Below are positions 7,506 to 15,800 of a DNA stretch of 35,475 nucleotides, one piece after another. Positions within the stretch are counted from its first letter, which is position 1. Every line of letters starts with the position of its first letter. The stretch lies in NCBI GenBank assembly GCA_900318815.1, contig ONMA01000035.1, positions 1 through 35,475 on the forward strand, written 5' to 3'. The notes under the pieces were generated by a model, which was given only the letters and a program-made list of their open reading frames with translations, had not been told where the DNA came from and made no database searches. Made by a program: the position numbers and the translations under genes. Source of the DNA: an uncultured Prevotellaceae bacterium (lineage in GTDB: Bacteria; Bacteroidota; Bacteroidia; Bacteroidales; Bacteroidaceae).

Positions 7506-7550
7506 GGGGCGTAAAGTACATCTTTGCCTTTGCCAAATGGCATTCTTACT

Positions 7551-7574
7551 GCTCAATTCTCGAGAGAATTGAGC
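7551..7574. repeat. 24-bp perfect palindrome
   Basis: Two 12-bp half-sites without spacer, GCTCAATTCTCG and its complement. It shares its 16-bp core with 7490-7505. It could be a protein-binding site or a repeat end. Confidence 0.7.
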
Positions 7575-7648
7575 GACGTCTGGCTTACTTCCTTCATAAC
7601 TATATTGTTTTTACTTGCTAAGTATCATGTTTACGGGTGCTTAATGGC

Positions 7649-7669
7649 ATACTTACGAGCCGTAAGTAT
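7649..7669. repeat. 9-bp-arm hairpin
   Basis: ATACTTACG and CGTAAGTAT separated by AGC. Related halves (CTAAGTATCAT) appear about 35 bp upstream. Confidence 0.5.
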
Positions 7670-8117
7670 CATATTCTTGTGGGACAGTAGACAATAAAGA
7701 CAGTAGAAAACAGAAAACTTACTGACAATACCTAATATATACAAAATAGTGGCTCACACGACTAAGGTGAAAGCCACATTTAGTACTTTTATAGTGTGAG
7801 TGGAGCGACAAAGGCATCCACTGGCACTTTTGCCGTGCAAAGGTAGTTATAATATTGCAAACTTCCAAATTTTCAGCACCCTATTCGTTGAGACCATCCC
7901 CAACATGTATGAAATGACCCTGATTGCACCGCCGAAACTCTCATTGTCAGATTGTGTTAGTCTGCCAGCCGGACCTCGCATAATTCGATAGTATAGTTTG
8001 GCGTCATAACTTTTCTCGTTTTTTAGCCATTTACATACCCAAAAGCTGGTTTAACACTTCTTCTTTCGTCATGGTATCCTTGGCCATCTTGACCAATTTC
8101 TCTTTAGTCAGAAAGAA

Positions 8118-8150
8118 AAGCCGCCCAGGTGGTATTCCTCTGGGCGGCTT
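8118..8150 (-). terminator. Intrinsic terminator of the GTPase operon
   Basis: A perfect 11-bp GC-rich stem (AAGCCGCCCAG and complement) with an 11-nt loop begins 6 bp after the stop of the last operon gene and is followed on the minus strand by TTTTCTTTC. It is the clearest intrinsic terminator in the window. A minus-strand frame also runs through it (see findings), which leaves a small doubt. Confidence 0.75.
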
Positions 8151-8155
8151 CTGCT

Positions 8156-8524
8156 TTATCGAAACCTTATTGGGTCTTGTCTCATGGGGATCTCGCCTGG
8201 CTGCGTCAACTTGTGAACTTCGTTGTTGATGTAGTCAGAGAGGTCTGACACGTTACCCTTGTTAGCCCCGAAGTTCAGGAGGTTCAGGATGGAACGTGAT
8301 GACGACTCGACCACCACCTTACACGTCTGGCTGCTCGTCGCCACCACTTTCATCTTTACAGTCTCGCTGAATGGTGAGATCCAAAGTCCACGCCTTGCCT
8401 CAACGATGAACAGTTCATCGTCACACTTCACACTTCCGAACTTTGTGCTCTTATCGAACAACCGCTTAACGGCTGTGTAGGTAGTTCGGGCGTTATGTGG
8501 AAACTCAAGGGTCGTTGTTTGCAT
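8156..8524 (-). CDS. Small beta-rich protein, last gene of the GTPase operon
   Basis: A 122-aa protein without signal peptide or membrane segment. Predicted from the pattern: an N-terminal helix (TTYTAVKRLFDKS), then alternating strands with many Thr/Ser/Val (KMKVVATSSQTCKVVVESSSRS), then a helix (DLSDYINNEVHKL). This layout resembles small single-domain proteins of the DUF1499 type, but I cannot assign a family. It starts 7 bp after the two-TM gene and was surely transcribed with the GTPases. The frame one base back continues with a coding-like tail to 8031, so the true C-terminus may be longer in relatives. Confidence 0.65.
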   Translation of the reverse strand: MQTTTLEFPHNARTTYTAVKRLFDKSTKFGSVKCDDELFIVEARRGLWISPFSETVKMKVVATSSQTCKVVVESSSRSILNLLNFGANKGNVSDLSDYINNEVHKLTQPGEIPMRQDPIRFR

Positions 8525-8531
8525 AATTCAT

Positions 8532-9182
8532 TCAAATTCTCAACAGAGCTCGATATTTTTCCATTTGAGTATCTACAGCTTTATCGATAGCATACAGGTA
8601 TGTTTCCTTGTATTTGTCCAAAACCTTACTTATTTCAGGAAGAGTGTTGACGTTTTTCATAGATGCAGAAATCTCTGACATTTTCACGTCAATGACTTCA
8701 TAGAGGAAAATTTTGGAACGCATTGTCGATTTTTCTGATTCTGTATAAGAAGAATTGTCGATAGCCTGTGCTATTTCTCTTTGTTTCTGTTCCATAAACT
8801 CCTCCCATTCATTTACTGATTTTTTAACCACATCCACGACTTTCTCTATTAGATCATTTTTATCCAAATTAATGTTTATGCCACCTCTGATAGCAACTTT
8901 CTTCTGGGGCTTTCGTGAAAAAACATATCCTCCGAAAGCACTTGCTGCTGCTATGGCTAAACATAGAGCTTTTGAATCTGAGACAATAGCTCCTATCACG
9001 GACAAACTTGATAGTCCATACAATATATAAGAGATAGGGGGAGTTTTCACACTATCCGAGTTTTTCTGCATGTTTACAGTGTTCGATGCAGGAACTTTCG
9101 GGAAGCCCTTAAGTACCTTCTCTTTTATTCGACCACGCTTCTCGTCAATCGAATTATTGATTTTTGCAATTATTTCTTTCAT
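8532..9182 (-). CDS. Membrane protein with two central hydrophobic segments, GTPase operon
   Basis: A 216-aa protein. Residues ~1-45 are charged and helical. Two adjacent hydrophobic segments (YILYGLSSLSVIGAIVS and ALCLAIAAASAFGGYVF, ~52-90) form a hairpin in the membrane. The rest is helical and charged, with coiled-coil-like stretches (VVKKSVNEWEEFMEQKQREI). There is no signal peptide, so both ends are probably cytoplasmic. It lies 7 bp after the third GTPase gene. By analogy with dynamin systems it could be the membrane anchor or recruitment partner of the GTPases; that is inference. No family recognised. Confidence 0.7.
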   Translation of the reverse strand: MKEIIAKINNSIDEKRGRIKEKVLKGFPKVPASNTVNMQKNSDSVKTPPISYILYGLSSLSVIGAIVSDSKALCLAIAAASAFGGYVFSRKPQKKVAIRGGININLDKNDLIEKVVDVVKKSVNEWEEFMEQKQREIAQAIDNSSYTESEKSTMRSKIFLYEVIDVKMSEISASMKNVNTLPEISKVLDKYKETYLYAIDKAVDTQMEKYRALLRI

Positions 9183-9189
9183 AATATTT

Positions 9190-11406
9190 TTATTTATACA
9201 ATATACTTAGTTCTTTCACTTTACTTACAATAACCTCTAATTTATTAAGCACCTCTGTTTTTTCCTCCATATCCTCTTCCATTTTTTTGAGGTATATGTC
9301 GCCTTCCTTTTTCAGATTATCACTGAAAGATAACTTCATTTTGTTTATGACGCTAATGGAGTCTTGCAGGCTCTTGTTTATCTCTTTCTTGACATCGTTT
9401 TTTATTTGGTCTGCCAATATTCGAAACTGTTTAATCAGCCGAGACTTATGAGATTCTAATTGCTTTCTAAGATAAGGTAGTACCTCTACCTCTTTCAACT
9501 CAGATGTTCCGGAAGGCTCGTATTGCTGACATGCGATATCGTCTCCCTGGCGTTTGTACTCCGTAATAATGTCTCCAATGGGAAGTTCTTTGTAATCACG
9601 CAATACGTCCAAAGCTTTGTCGATAAGTCCTCTATAATAGGCATCATTGAAGGCGGAACTCATCAATTCCGTTTCAAATTTACTAATGGCTTCGTTCAGC
9701 TTTTCTGCCATTTCCTTTCGCGTCTTGTCAAACAGCTTTTTCCATTCCGCATTCCATGAATTACCGTATTCCTCAACTGATGCCCTTATTAGATTCCCCA
9801 ATTGATAGGTGCTAACCTGTTCAAACGAAATTTCATTAGTGTTATGTCCCCACAACATTCCTTTATATGTAATGGCATCTGATGTGGATTCTGTCGGTAT
9901 GTTCCTGATTTCATTAAAAAGGATACGGTTGGACAATTCCTTTATTTCCCGTTGGATGTTGCCTTCAAACCTTTCAAATATCTGAATGAAAGTACTTTCC
10001 AGTTCTCCAAACAGCTTTTCTTGAAGATTTCTCTGCCGTTTTATCTCCTCCAAAGTTGTTGACTCAAGTTGCTCGCGCCTGTTGTTGTATTCTCCGAGAA
10101 TTCTCGTAATATTATCCGAAATTTCTTTTCTGTTATTCGAGAAGAATGCATTAACTTTTTCAGCAATAATGCGTTCCTTGTTATCCATGAAGAGATGACC
10201 CAGATATTTTTCGCGTATCTCTGTCATGTTTGCCAATCCCTCAAAGGTTTCTTTTAGTTCGGCTTCAGTAGTGAAATATTCAGGATAGAATCTTTTCATT
10301 TGCTCAACAACCCGTTGCTCAACATCGTCCCACTTTTTGGACGGTTTGCGTGAAATAGAGTATCCTATGCCAGCTGTCGTGTCAAGTTTCAGTCTGGTTC
10401 TGAGATTCTCATCTATTGTGTTGCTGATTTCTCGAAGTCTTTTCTTAAACTTTTTCGTTTGCATCTCAATGGTATCAACAAGGTCTCCTCGCCCTTCTTC
10501 TTTCATCTCCCTTTCTGCACCTATGTCCTGTAACACAGAATCAAATTTACTGGCCAAAATCACAACAGAACCGATACCAGACCCACCTATGCGTGCGTTG
10601 AGGAAACTGACATCCGCACTGCCAAGAAAATCGGTGGATGCACTGAGCAGAAAGACTCCATGACAAGAATTCAAGAAGGTGCGCGTGCGATTCTCTCGGG
10701 AAACGACGGGGTCATTCACGCCAGGAGTATCTACTATGCGTAAGCCTTTCAGTCGCTCGTCGTTCATCTTTATATAAAGACTCTTCACGACAGAGGTATA
10801 TTCGCCATTTTTCCCTACGTAGTTTTCCAGCACATCCTGCAGGTCGTCGATGTCATGGAATTCATTTACATCATTTTGCTTTCCGATCTTCTCCTTAGCC
10901 CGATTGCCACATGTGGAAACCATTTCATGAGCAGAGCGCACTTTATCAGAAGTTCTGTTCTCCAGCTCATTCCTGATGATATTATCTGGAGCCCCTTGGT
11001 TATTGGCCAGAATCTCTTGTTTCCGCTTTTGATATTCTTCGTCTTGACGAACGAACACATCCCAGTCCTTTTCACTGAAATACTCCACTTCAAAAGTATT
11101 TCGCTCAGAATACTCCAATATGGTTAGGCCTGCCGTCATTGGCGTGGATGCTTTTGGCAATACGTCTTCTCCATCAAAAAAGAGGGAGTTCAGGAAAGAC
11201 GACTTTCCTGCTTTCACTTGCCCTACGATACCTATCTGAAGAGTATCGCTTGATGATAGCAATTCCTCTCCACTTTCCTTAAACTCTCCGAACAGGCTTT
11301 CAAACTCTGTAATGTTCTCGGAAAGTCCCTCATAGGAAATCGCTTTCAGTTCATGCAGTTTACATTCTGACTCAGTAATCAGCCTTATAAGTTCTTCCTT
11401 TTTCAT
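9190..11406 (-). CDS. Dynamin-like GTPase C (third of three)
   Basis: The ATG at 11406 (MKKEELIRL) is chosen because the frame further upstream runs into the preceding gene; this gives 738 aa. G1 is GQVKAGKSS (~62-70), G2 Thr lies in STPMTAGLT (~88-94), G3 is DTPG (~226-229), and the likely G4 is SKFD (~286-289) in place of N/TKxD. The remainder (~310-738) is long and helical with charged coiled-coil segments, as in the stalk/GED part of bacterial dynamin-like proteins. An acidic-basic insert of ~90 residues lies between G2 and G3. It would bind and hydrolyse GTP and probably self-assemble on membranes. The gap to the preceding gene is 17 bp and to the next 7 bp. Confidence 0.85.
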   Translation of the reverse strand: MKKEELIRLITESECKLHELKAISYEGLSENITEFESLFGEFKESGEELLSSSDTLQIGIVGQVKAGKSSFLNSLFFDGEDVLPKASTPMTAGLTILEYSERNTFEVEYFSEKDWDVFVRQDEEYQKRKQEILANNQGAPDNIIRNELENRTSDKVRSAHEMVSTCGNRAKEKIGKQNDVNEFHDIDDLQDVLENYVGKNGEYTSVVKSLYIKMNDERLKGLRIVDTPGVNDPVVSRENRTRTFLNSCHGVFLLSASTDFLGSADVSFLNARIGGSGIGSVVILASKFDSVLQDIGAEREMKEEGRGDLVDTIEMQTKKFKKRLREISNTIDENLRTRLKLDTTAGIGYSISRKPSKKWDDVEQRVVEQMKRFYPEYFTTEAELKETFEGLANMTEIREKYLGHLFMDNKERIIAEKVNAFFSNNRKEISDNITRILGEYNNRREQLESTTLEEIKRQRNLQEKLFGELESTFIQIFERFEGNIQREIKELSNRILFNEIRNIPTESTSDAITYKGMLWGHNTNEISFEQVSTYQLGNLIRASVEEYGNSWNAEWKKLFDKTRKEMAEKLNEAISKFETELMSSAFNDAYYRGLIDKALDVLRDYKELPIGDIITEYKRQGDDIACQQYEPSGTSELKEVEVLPYLRKQLESHKSRLIKQFRILADQIKNDVKKEINKSLQDSISVINKMKLSFSDNLKKEGDIYLKKMEEDMEEKTEVLNKLEVIVSKVKELSILYK

Positions 11407-11423
11407 TCTGTTGGGTTTTAATT

Positions 11424-13502
11424 TTAAAATGCATTGTCTATTTCTTGCTGAAGCCACTTGTCGAAAGTCTGTTTGCTGGCCAGCTGTTCCACAGTCTCTC
11501 CTTTACTGGTGGTTATGCCCAAAAGGTCTGGGTCATCGTCAAGTAGCATCATGCAAATATTACGATATTGATTTTCCACGGCAGTATGGAAAGCATTGTA
11601 GCCCCTTTTGTCATTTTGCGATGAAGAGGCTCCTTTGTCGAGCAAGAATCTCACCATTGCGGCGTTGCCCATCGATACGGAGAGCGTTAATGGAGAATAC
11701 CCGTCTGCATTGAAAGAGTTCAAGTCAACACCATTTTCGAAACATCTGAGGAAAGTCTTGTAGTCGTCTATTTTTATGCTATCAAAAACATTCAGATTGT
11801 TATGCTCTCCTGAGGCAACTTCTGTAGCAGTGTTTCGCCTTTGGTATTCCTTGATACCCATAGTCAAAGCTGCCATAAAGAGGTCCTTGTAGTCAGACAT
11901 TCGCTTTTGCAGTTCTTTTTCTTTATCAATACAATCCTTGAGTCTTTGAGTCTCTTTACAAGCGTCATCATACAACTCCTGATAATGTGAATTCAACTTT
12001 TCCAATTCTGACTTAATAACATTAAATCTATCCTTTCTGAGTTCCTCATCATAGAAATTCCAATTAAACCCGTAAAACTGTTTGTTCTTTGAATTATATG
12101 CGTTGGCACTTTTGGAAATTGCCCGATCTAAGATAGATGAACTTCCCCAGTGATCGTTTTCTTCAAAATAGATGACAGAATCATGAAATTCTTTCCATTT
12201 CTCAAAAGCATAATCCGCATAATCATAATTCTTCTTGGCAGCGTTGGCGACTTCGCTGTAGTTATTAACCATGATGTTTCTTATCAATTCTAAAAAATCG
12301 TCATTATCATTCTTGTCATTCTGCCAAAACTTGTAGTATTCATCCTTTCGTGTTATACATTCTTTTAACTCCGCTTCATATCCTGCCTCATCCTTAGTTC
12401 CCTTGATAGTGTTCACTGATACTTGAATTTCAGTGTCAAAGAGTCCTTCGATGTCGCCTTTGATATTTTCAATTGCTGTTTTGCCGTTACCACACTGACG
12501 AGACAATTTTACTAATTTATCGATTGTATAATTATTCTTTGAATAATAGATACGGTTGTCAAGCGTAGAGAATGCGATAATGTCTATGATGTTCTCTTTC
12601 CTGAATTCCTTGTACAAAACGTTTGCGGCTTCCTCGACGATTTTCTTTGATTCGCTGACTCCCTTTTTGTCTGCCTTGTTGAAGATGATTACTTTCTTTC
12701 CGTCAAACTGCTTAATCATCTGAATATCATCAGCTACAGTTGTTCCTTTCTCGCAGTCAATAAGCCAGAAAAGTACATTGCCCTCGCCGAGTGCCTCCAA
12801 GGCTGTTTCTCTGTCAGTTTTATTATTTGATTCATTAGCAGTATCAGAGTTGTTGTATCCTGGTGTGTCAATGAAAACCAAACCGTTAAGTTCTTTGGAA
12901 GGAATCTCCACAAAGAGCTTTTCCAGCACAGAAGTCAAATAAATATTCGATTTCGATGCGTGTTGTATGGCTTGCAGCACGCCTACATCGAGCGTGACGA
13001 GCACATTTTTCAAGTTAACTCCTTTTACGGTAATACTATTATTTCTACTGGAACAATAGAGATATGTCTTCACCACAGATACAGGCTCTACTCCAGTGGG
13101 CAAGAGATTGGTACAATGTGTCAATTTATTCAAGAATGATGATTTCCCGGACGAAAAGCCCCCCGCAACGACTATTTGGGTATGTTCCGTATTCTCTCTT
13201 GTTGATATAGCCCATGCCATCTGTCTGCATAAGTCACTCAGCTCATGTCCAAAATCCTGATTCCATAAATCTTTGCGATTCTCACGAAGAAAATCCGCCA
13301 GTTTTTTCCCGCGTATTTCCTTGTTATATGCATCATTGATTATGGACCAGTAAACATCGGTTTCTGCAGTGGGTTTTGCAGAACAAATCCTACTCATTAA
13401 GTCCAAGACACTGTCTGGGGTTTCATAGGCATTTACCTTGATGACTTGCTTTGTACTCGTCGTGTCCTTGACAGTGTTTGTGTTCTTTTTATTAATTGCC
13501 AT
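11424..13502 (-). CDS. Dynamin-like GTPase B with C-terminal ankyrin repeats
   Basis: 692 aa. A ~105-residue N-terminal helical part is followed by G1 GGFSSGKSS (~114-122), G2 region PTGVEPVSVV, G3 DTPG (212-215) and G4 NKAD (275-278), all canonical for the dynamin/GBP superfamily. A helical middle (~330-565) is followed by ankyrin repeats (~575-670): DGYSPLTLSVSMGNAAMVRF then LLDKGAS, and a second repeat RGYNAFHTAVENQYRNICMM. Ankyrin repeats bind other proteins, so this domain could sense a partner or link the GTPases; the fusion to a bacterial dynamin is unusual to my knowledge. It is second in order of the three GTPases; a 27-nt hairpin separates it from the first. Confidence 0.87.
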   Translation of the reverse strand: MAINKKNTNTVKDTTSTKQVIKVNAYETPDSVLDLMSRICSAKPTAETDVYWSIINDAYNKEIRGKKLADFLRENRKDLWNQDFGHELSDLCRQMAWAISTRENTEHTQIVVAGGFSSGKSSFLNKLTHCTNLLPTGVEPVSVVKTYLYCSSRNNSITVKGVNLKNVLVTLDVGVLQAIQHASKSNIYLTSVLEKLFVEIPSKELNGLVFIDTPGYNNSDTANESNNKTDRETALEALGEGNVLFWLIDCEKGTTVADDIQMIKQFDGKKVIIFNKADKKGVSESKKIVEEAANVLYKEFRKENIIDIIAFSTLDNRIYYSKNNYTIDKLVKLSRQCGNGKTAIENIKGDIEGLFDTEIQVSVNTIKGTKDEAGYEAELKECITRKDEYYKFWQNDKNDNDDFLELIRNIMVNNYSEVANAAKKNYDYADYAFEKWKEFHDSVIYFEENDHWGSSSILDRAISKSANAYNSKNKQFYGFNWNFYDEELRKDRFNVIKSELEKLNSHYQELYDDACKETQRLKDCIDKEKELQKRMSDYKDLFMAALTMGIKEYQRRNTATEVASGEHNNLNVFDSIKIDDYKTFLRCFENGVDLNSFNADGYSPLTLSVSMGNAAMVRFLLDKGASSSQNDKRGYNAFHTAVENQYRNICMMLLDDDPDLLGITTSKGETVEQLASKQTFDKWLQQEIDNAF

Positions 13503-13532
13503 GAAGTTTCAATGCTCCATTAATTAATGTTT

Positions 13533-13559
13533 AGGTATGCACGTTAAACGTGCATACCT
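13533..13559 (-). promoter_or_regulatory. Perfect intercistronic hairpin between GTPase A and B
   Basis: A 12-bp perfect stem (AGGTATGCACGT and complement) with a 3-nt loop lies in the 78-bp gap between the two genes. No T tract follows on the operon strand, so it is more likely an RNA-stability or processing element that sets the relative amount of GTPase A and the downstream genes than a full terminator. Confidence 0.6.
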
Positions 13560-13580
13560 GTGGTATTGTTGAAACATACG

Positions 13581-15209
13581 TTAAATACTCTCTGAACATG
13601 CCTGTAATTCAGAAATTGCAGCTGAAAGATGATCAATCTCCGCGCTGACCTCTTCTTTCGTCTTGTTGGCATCCTCAAGCTTTTCACGGAGCCCATCTTT
13701 CACGTTCTCCATTCTGGCTACCAGTTCTTCCTGAATCTTCTCCTGGATACGCTTCTGATTTTCAACGGTGATTTTAAACACAGTAGGCTGCAAAGCCGTA
13801 ACAATCTTATAGACACATTTGTTTAGCACCTTGCTACGTACTTCTTCAAGCACTTCTGATTCACTCTTTCCAAAAAGCCAATTGAGGACATCGGGTAGGA
13901 ATGGAAGCAGTATCTTCGCCATTTGTCCCCAAATGCTTCCAGCATTAAGGAGTACTTCTATCGCCCCTAACACTTGATTGTAGATTTCTCCGAAATCTTT
14001 CAGAAAATCTTCGTTAATCTCAATAGTGGCCAAATCTTTTATTACTTCCTGCACGGCACTATTTAGTGCTGAAGAATATTGCTCGCTTTCCTCTCTCAAA
14101 GACGCTATCAGCTCTGCTCTCACTATGCTGATGATAGCAGCTTTAATGGTCTCGCTGTCCTCATTGTCGATAATCATCTGGGCAATATCGGAAGACTTTG
14201 CTTCCAGAGTCTCCTTAATATTGTCCAATACGTCTTGGGTAGATTTCTCAGGGGTGTCTGCATTGCTGTTCCCTGTCGGCAGTTCAACCTTTACCTTGGC
14301 TATCTCGTCCTCTATTTGACGTAGTTTTTCATCCACATTAGAAACATCCTTCGACCTTAGTTCTACACGGAGCTTCAGCTGGTCGATGACTATTTTCAGA
14401 ATGGCAGCCATCTTCTTTCCCAGCTTCTGTGCCATCAGTGCGTCTGGGTCGAGCGTAGCCAAATAGCAATTAAGACCTTCAAGATTGTTGTTTACAGCAC
14501 ATACCGTGGATATGAAGGGATGGGTATCGCCAAACTTGGTCATTTGATACTCGATGTACTCAACGATGTCCTTTACGTCATTCTCAGGCTTCTTGTCTAC
14601 CTTGGAGACCAATACGGCAGGATGCATGTTGTATTGGCTTAATTCCTGCATAAAGTGCATGGTGGTACTCCTCAGTGAGCCTTGTTCTACATCGACAATC
14701 AGAATAAAAGCTGTGCCACTATGAATGTAGTTGAAGATTGCCGCATCATGGCGTTCAATACCAGAGCCAATACCAGGCATATCTACCAAGATAATGCCAC
14801 GCTTTTGCAGTTCCTTGATAGACTCACTTTTGCAGTAAACCTTGGCAATATCTCCAGGCTCGCAATTAAGCTGTTTTATTTCAGCCAAAGGTTTCTCTTC
14901 GACCAGTTTCCCTTTTCGGTATAGTTCTACGGCCTCTTGTGGACCATAATAAAGTTCATAGGCCACAGCTGTTTCCGGAGCTGTGTCAACTGGAAGCATC
15001 CCCGGCTTTTGAGTAAAAATGTTTAGAAGCGAGCTTTTGCCTGCACTGAACACGCCAACAAGGGGAACCTTGATGTAACTTGACTCTTCCAAGCCTATCT
15101 CAAAATCGTCAAGCCGTTTTGCTAAATCCTTTTGAGAGTCTTCAGTAAGTAGTAAAGAATGTCTCTTGATTGTTTCAAGGATTTGATTAAATTTTTCTTG
15201 ATTCTTCAT
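13581..15209 (-). CDS. Dynamin-like GTPase A (first of three)
   Basis: 542 aa. G1 GVFSAGKSS (52-60), G2 Thr in APETAV (T80), G3 DMPG (143-146) and G4 SKVD (202-205) are clear. After the GTPase domain come helices with a coiled coil (~275-300), a Ser/Thr-rich linker, a hydrophobic stretch (~415-455, SIWGQMAKILLPFLPDVLN) that may insert in or lie on the membrane, and a C-terminal coiled coil (~490-535). The layout resembles bacterial dynamin-like proteins of the YjdA/LeoA kind. It lies 49 bp after the DUF6140-like gene. Sequence outside the G motifs differs from GTPases B and C, so the three are not recent duplicates. Confidence 0.87.
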   Translation of the reverse strand: MKNQEKFNQILETIKRHSLLLTEDSQKDLAKRLDDFEIGLEESSYIKVPLVGVFSAGKSSLLNIFTQKPGMLPVDTAPETAVAYELYYGPQEAVELYRKGKLVEEKPLAEIKQLNCEPGDIAKVYCKSESIKELQKRGIILVDMPGIGSGIERHDAAIFNYIHSGTAFILIVDVEQGSLRSTTMHFMQELSQYNMHPAVLVSKVDKKPENDVKDIVEYIEYQMTKFGDTHPFISTVCAVNNNLEGLNCYLATLDPDALMAQKLGKKMAAILKIVIDQLKLRVELRSKDVSNVDEKLRQIEDEIAKVKVELPTGNSNADTPEKSTQDVLDNIKETLEAKSSDIAQMIIDNEDSETIKAAIISIVRAELIASLREESEQYSSALNSAVQEVIKDLATIEINEDFLKDFGEIYNQVLGAIEVLLNAGSIWGQMAKILLPFLPDVLNWLFGKSESEVLEEVRSKVLNKCVYKIVTALQPTVFKITVENQKRIQEKIQEELVARMENVKDGLREKLEDANKTKEEVSAEIDHLSAAISELQACSESI

Positions 15210-15258
15210 GATTTACAGATTAGTTAATGAAAAGAATTATTTGACAATTTATTTTTTA

Positions 15259-15480
15259 CTATGATATCTTTTGCACGTCCAACTCAACCATGTTGAGGCA
15301 GCCGGCCTTCTTGATGTCGATACCGTAAATGCGCATGAATGCATCAGCGACGTTCTGGCCGCCATTAGTGGAGACTGGGTTGCTCATGGTCTGGGTGATT
15401 ACTTCAACGCACATGCCGGGCTCGATACGGATGCCGTTACAATTTTTTGTGTGCTTGGTGGTGATGATGAATCTTGCCAT
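15259..15480 (-). CDS. Small DUF6140-like protein, first gene of the GTPase operon
   Basis: A 73-aa protein: MARFIITTKHTKN, then RIEPGMCVEVITQ, NGGQNVADAFMRIYGIDIKK and a short C-terminal strand. I recall this NGGQ...DAFxRxYGIDLKKAG pattern from the Bacteroidetes family DUF6140, whose function is unknown. The assignment is from memory and could not be searched. It opens the operon after a ~310-nt untranslated leader and precedes GTPase A by 49 bp. Its size would suit an adaptor, a regulator of GTPase assembly or an antitoxin-like partner; none is shown by the sequence. Confidence 0.75.
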   Translation of the reverse strand: MARFIITTKHTKNCNGIRIEPGMCVEVITQTMSNPVSTNGGQNVADAFMRIYGIDIKKAGCLNMVELDVQKIS

Positions 15481-15794
15481 TGCGTTTCTTATTTTTTGTG
15501 CCGAAGCCGTGGGATGACGACTGGGCTGGTTAGCATATTAGTTATTGATAGTTTCTTACTTACCAAAAAGAGGACTCGTCCAACTTTCTCTACATCTGCC
15601 TAGCAAGGTTCTGGAACACCCGGTGTCACAAATATAGTAAGCAGTCCGTGCCCTCCGTAGAAGGTACAAGACCAGCTTGACTAAACTCGTTTTGACACCT
15701 GATGTAAATTTTCCAGATTTAGCCAGGTCAAAGCTTGTCAGCCTGTCGTGCAATATGGATCGTAGGGTGCATAATCCCCCGTCACCATAATTTG
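15481..15794 (-). other. Long untranslated leader of the GTPase operon
   Basis: From the predicted start site near 15794 to the first start codon about 310 nt remain untranslated. The transcript could form hairpins: TTTGACCTG (~15727) pairs with CAGGTGTCAAA (~15700), ACACCGGGTGT is self-complementary, and several GC-rich segments occur. A second -7-like box TATATTTG (15636-15629) lies inside. No small gene in it is convincing; a 98-codon frame (15852-15556) begins upstream of the promoter. It may be a regulatory leader. Confidence 0.4.
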
Positions 15795-15800
15795 CATTAG

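Larger units (their letters stand above)
7225..8117. other. Gene-poor region with repeats and palindromes
   Basis: No convincing intact gene is visible in about 890 bp. The stretch contains GGTGACAG-type tandem repeats (7327-7410), two AATTCTCGAGAGAATT palindromes, a hairpin at 7649-7669, paired CTCACAC/GTGTGAG (7753-7759 and 7794-7800), an orphan leftward -7 box TACCTTTG (7845-7838), and leftward coding-like scraps between 7836 and 8117. One scrap ends in KEEVLNQLLGM just before 8031. It looks like accumulated debris of lost genes. Confidence 0.55.

Noticed and set aside
7320-7600. Possible CRISPR array
   Set aside because: Repeats are short, degenerate and without regular unique spacers; no cas genes in the window.
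8118-8150. Considered as part of a CRISPR or repeat array
   Set aside because: Single perfect stem followed by a T-rich tract right after an operon; an intrinsic terminator explains it.
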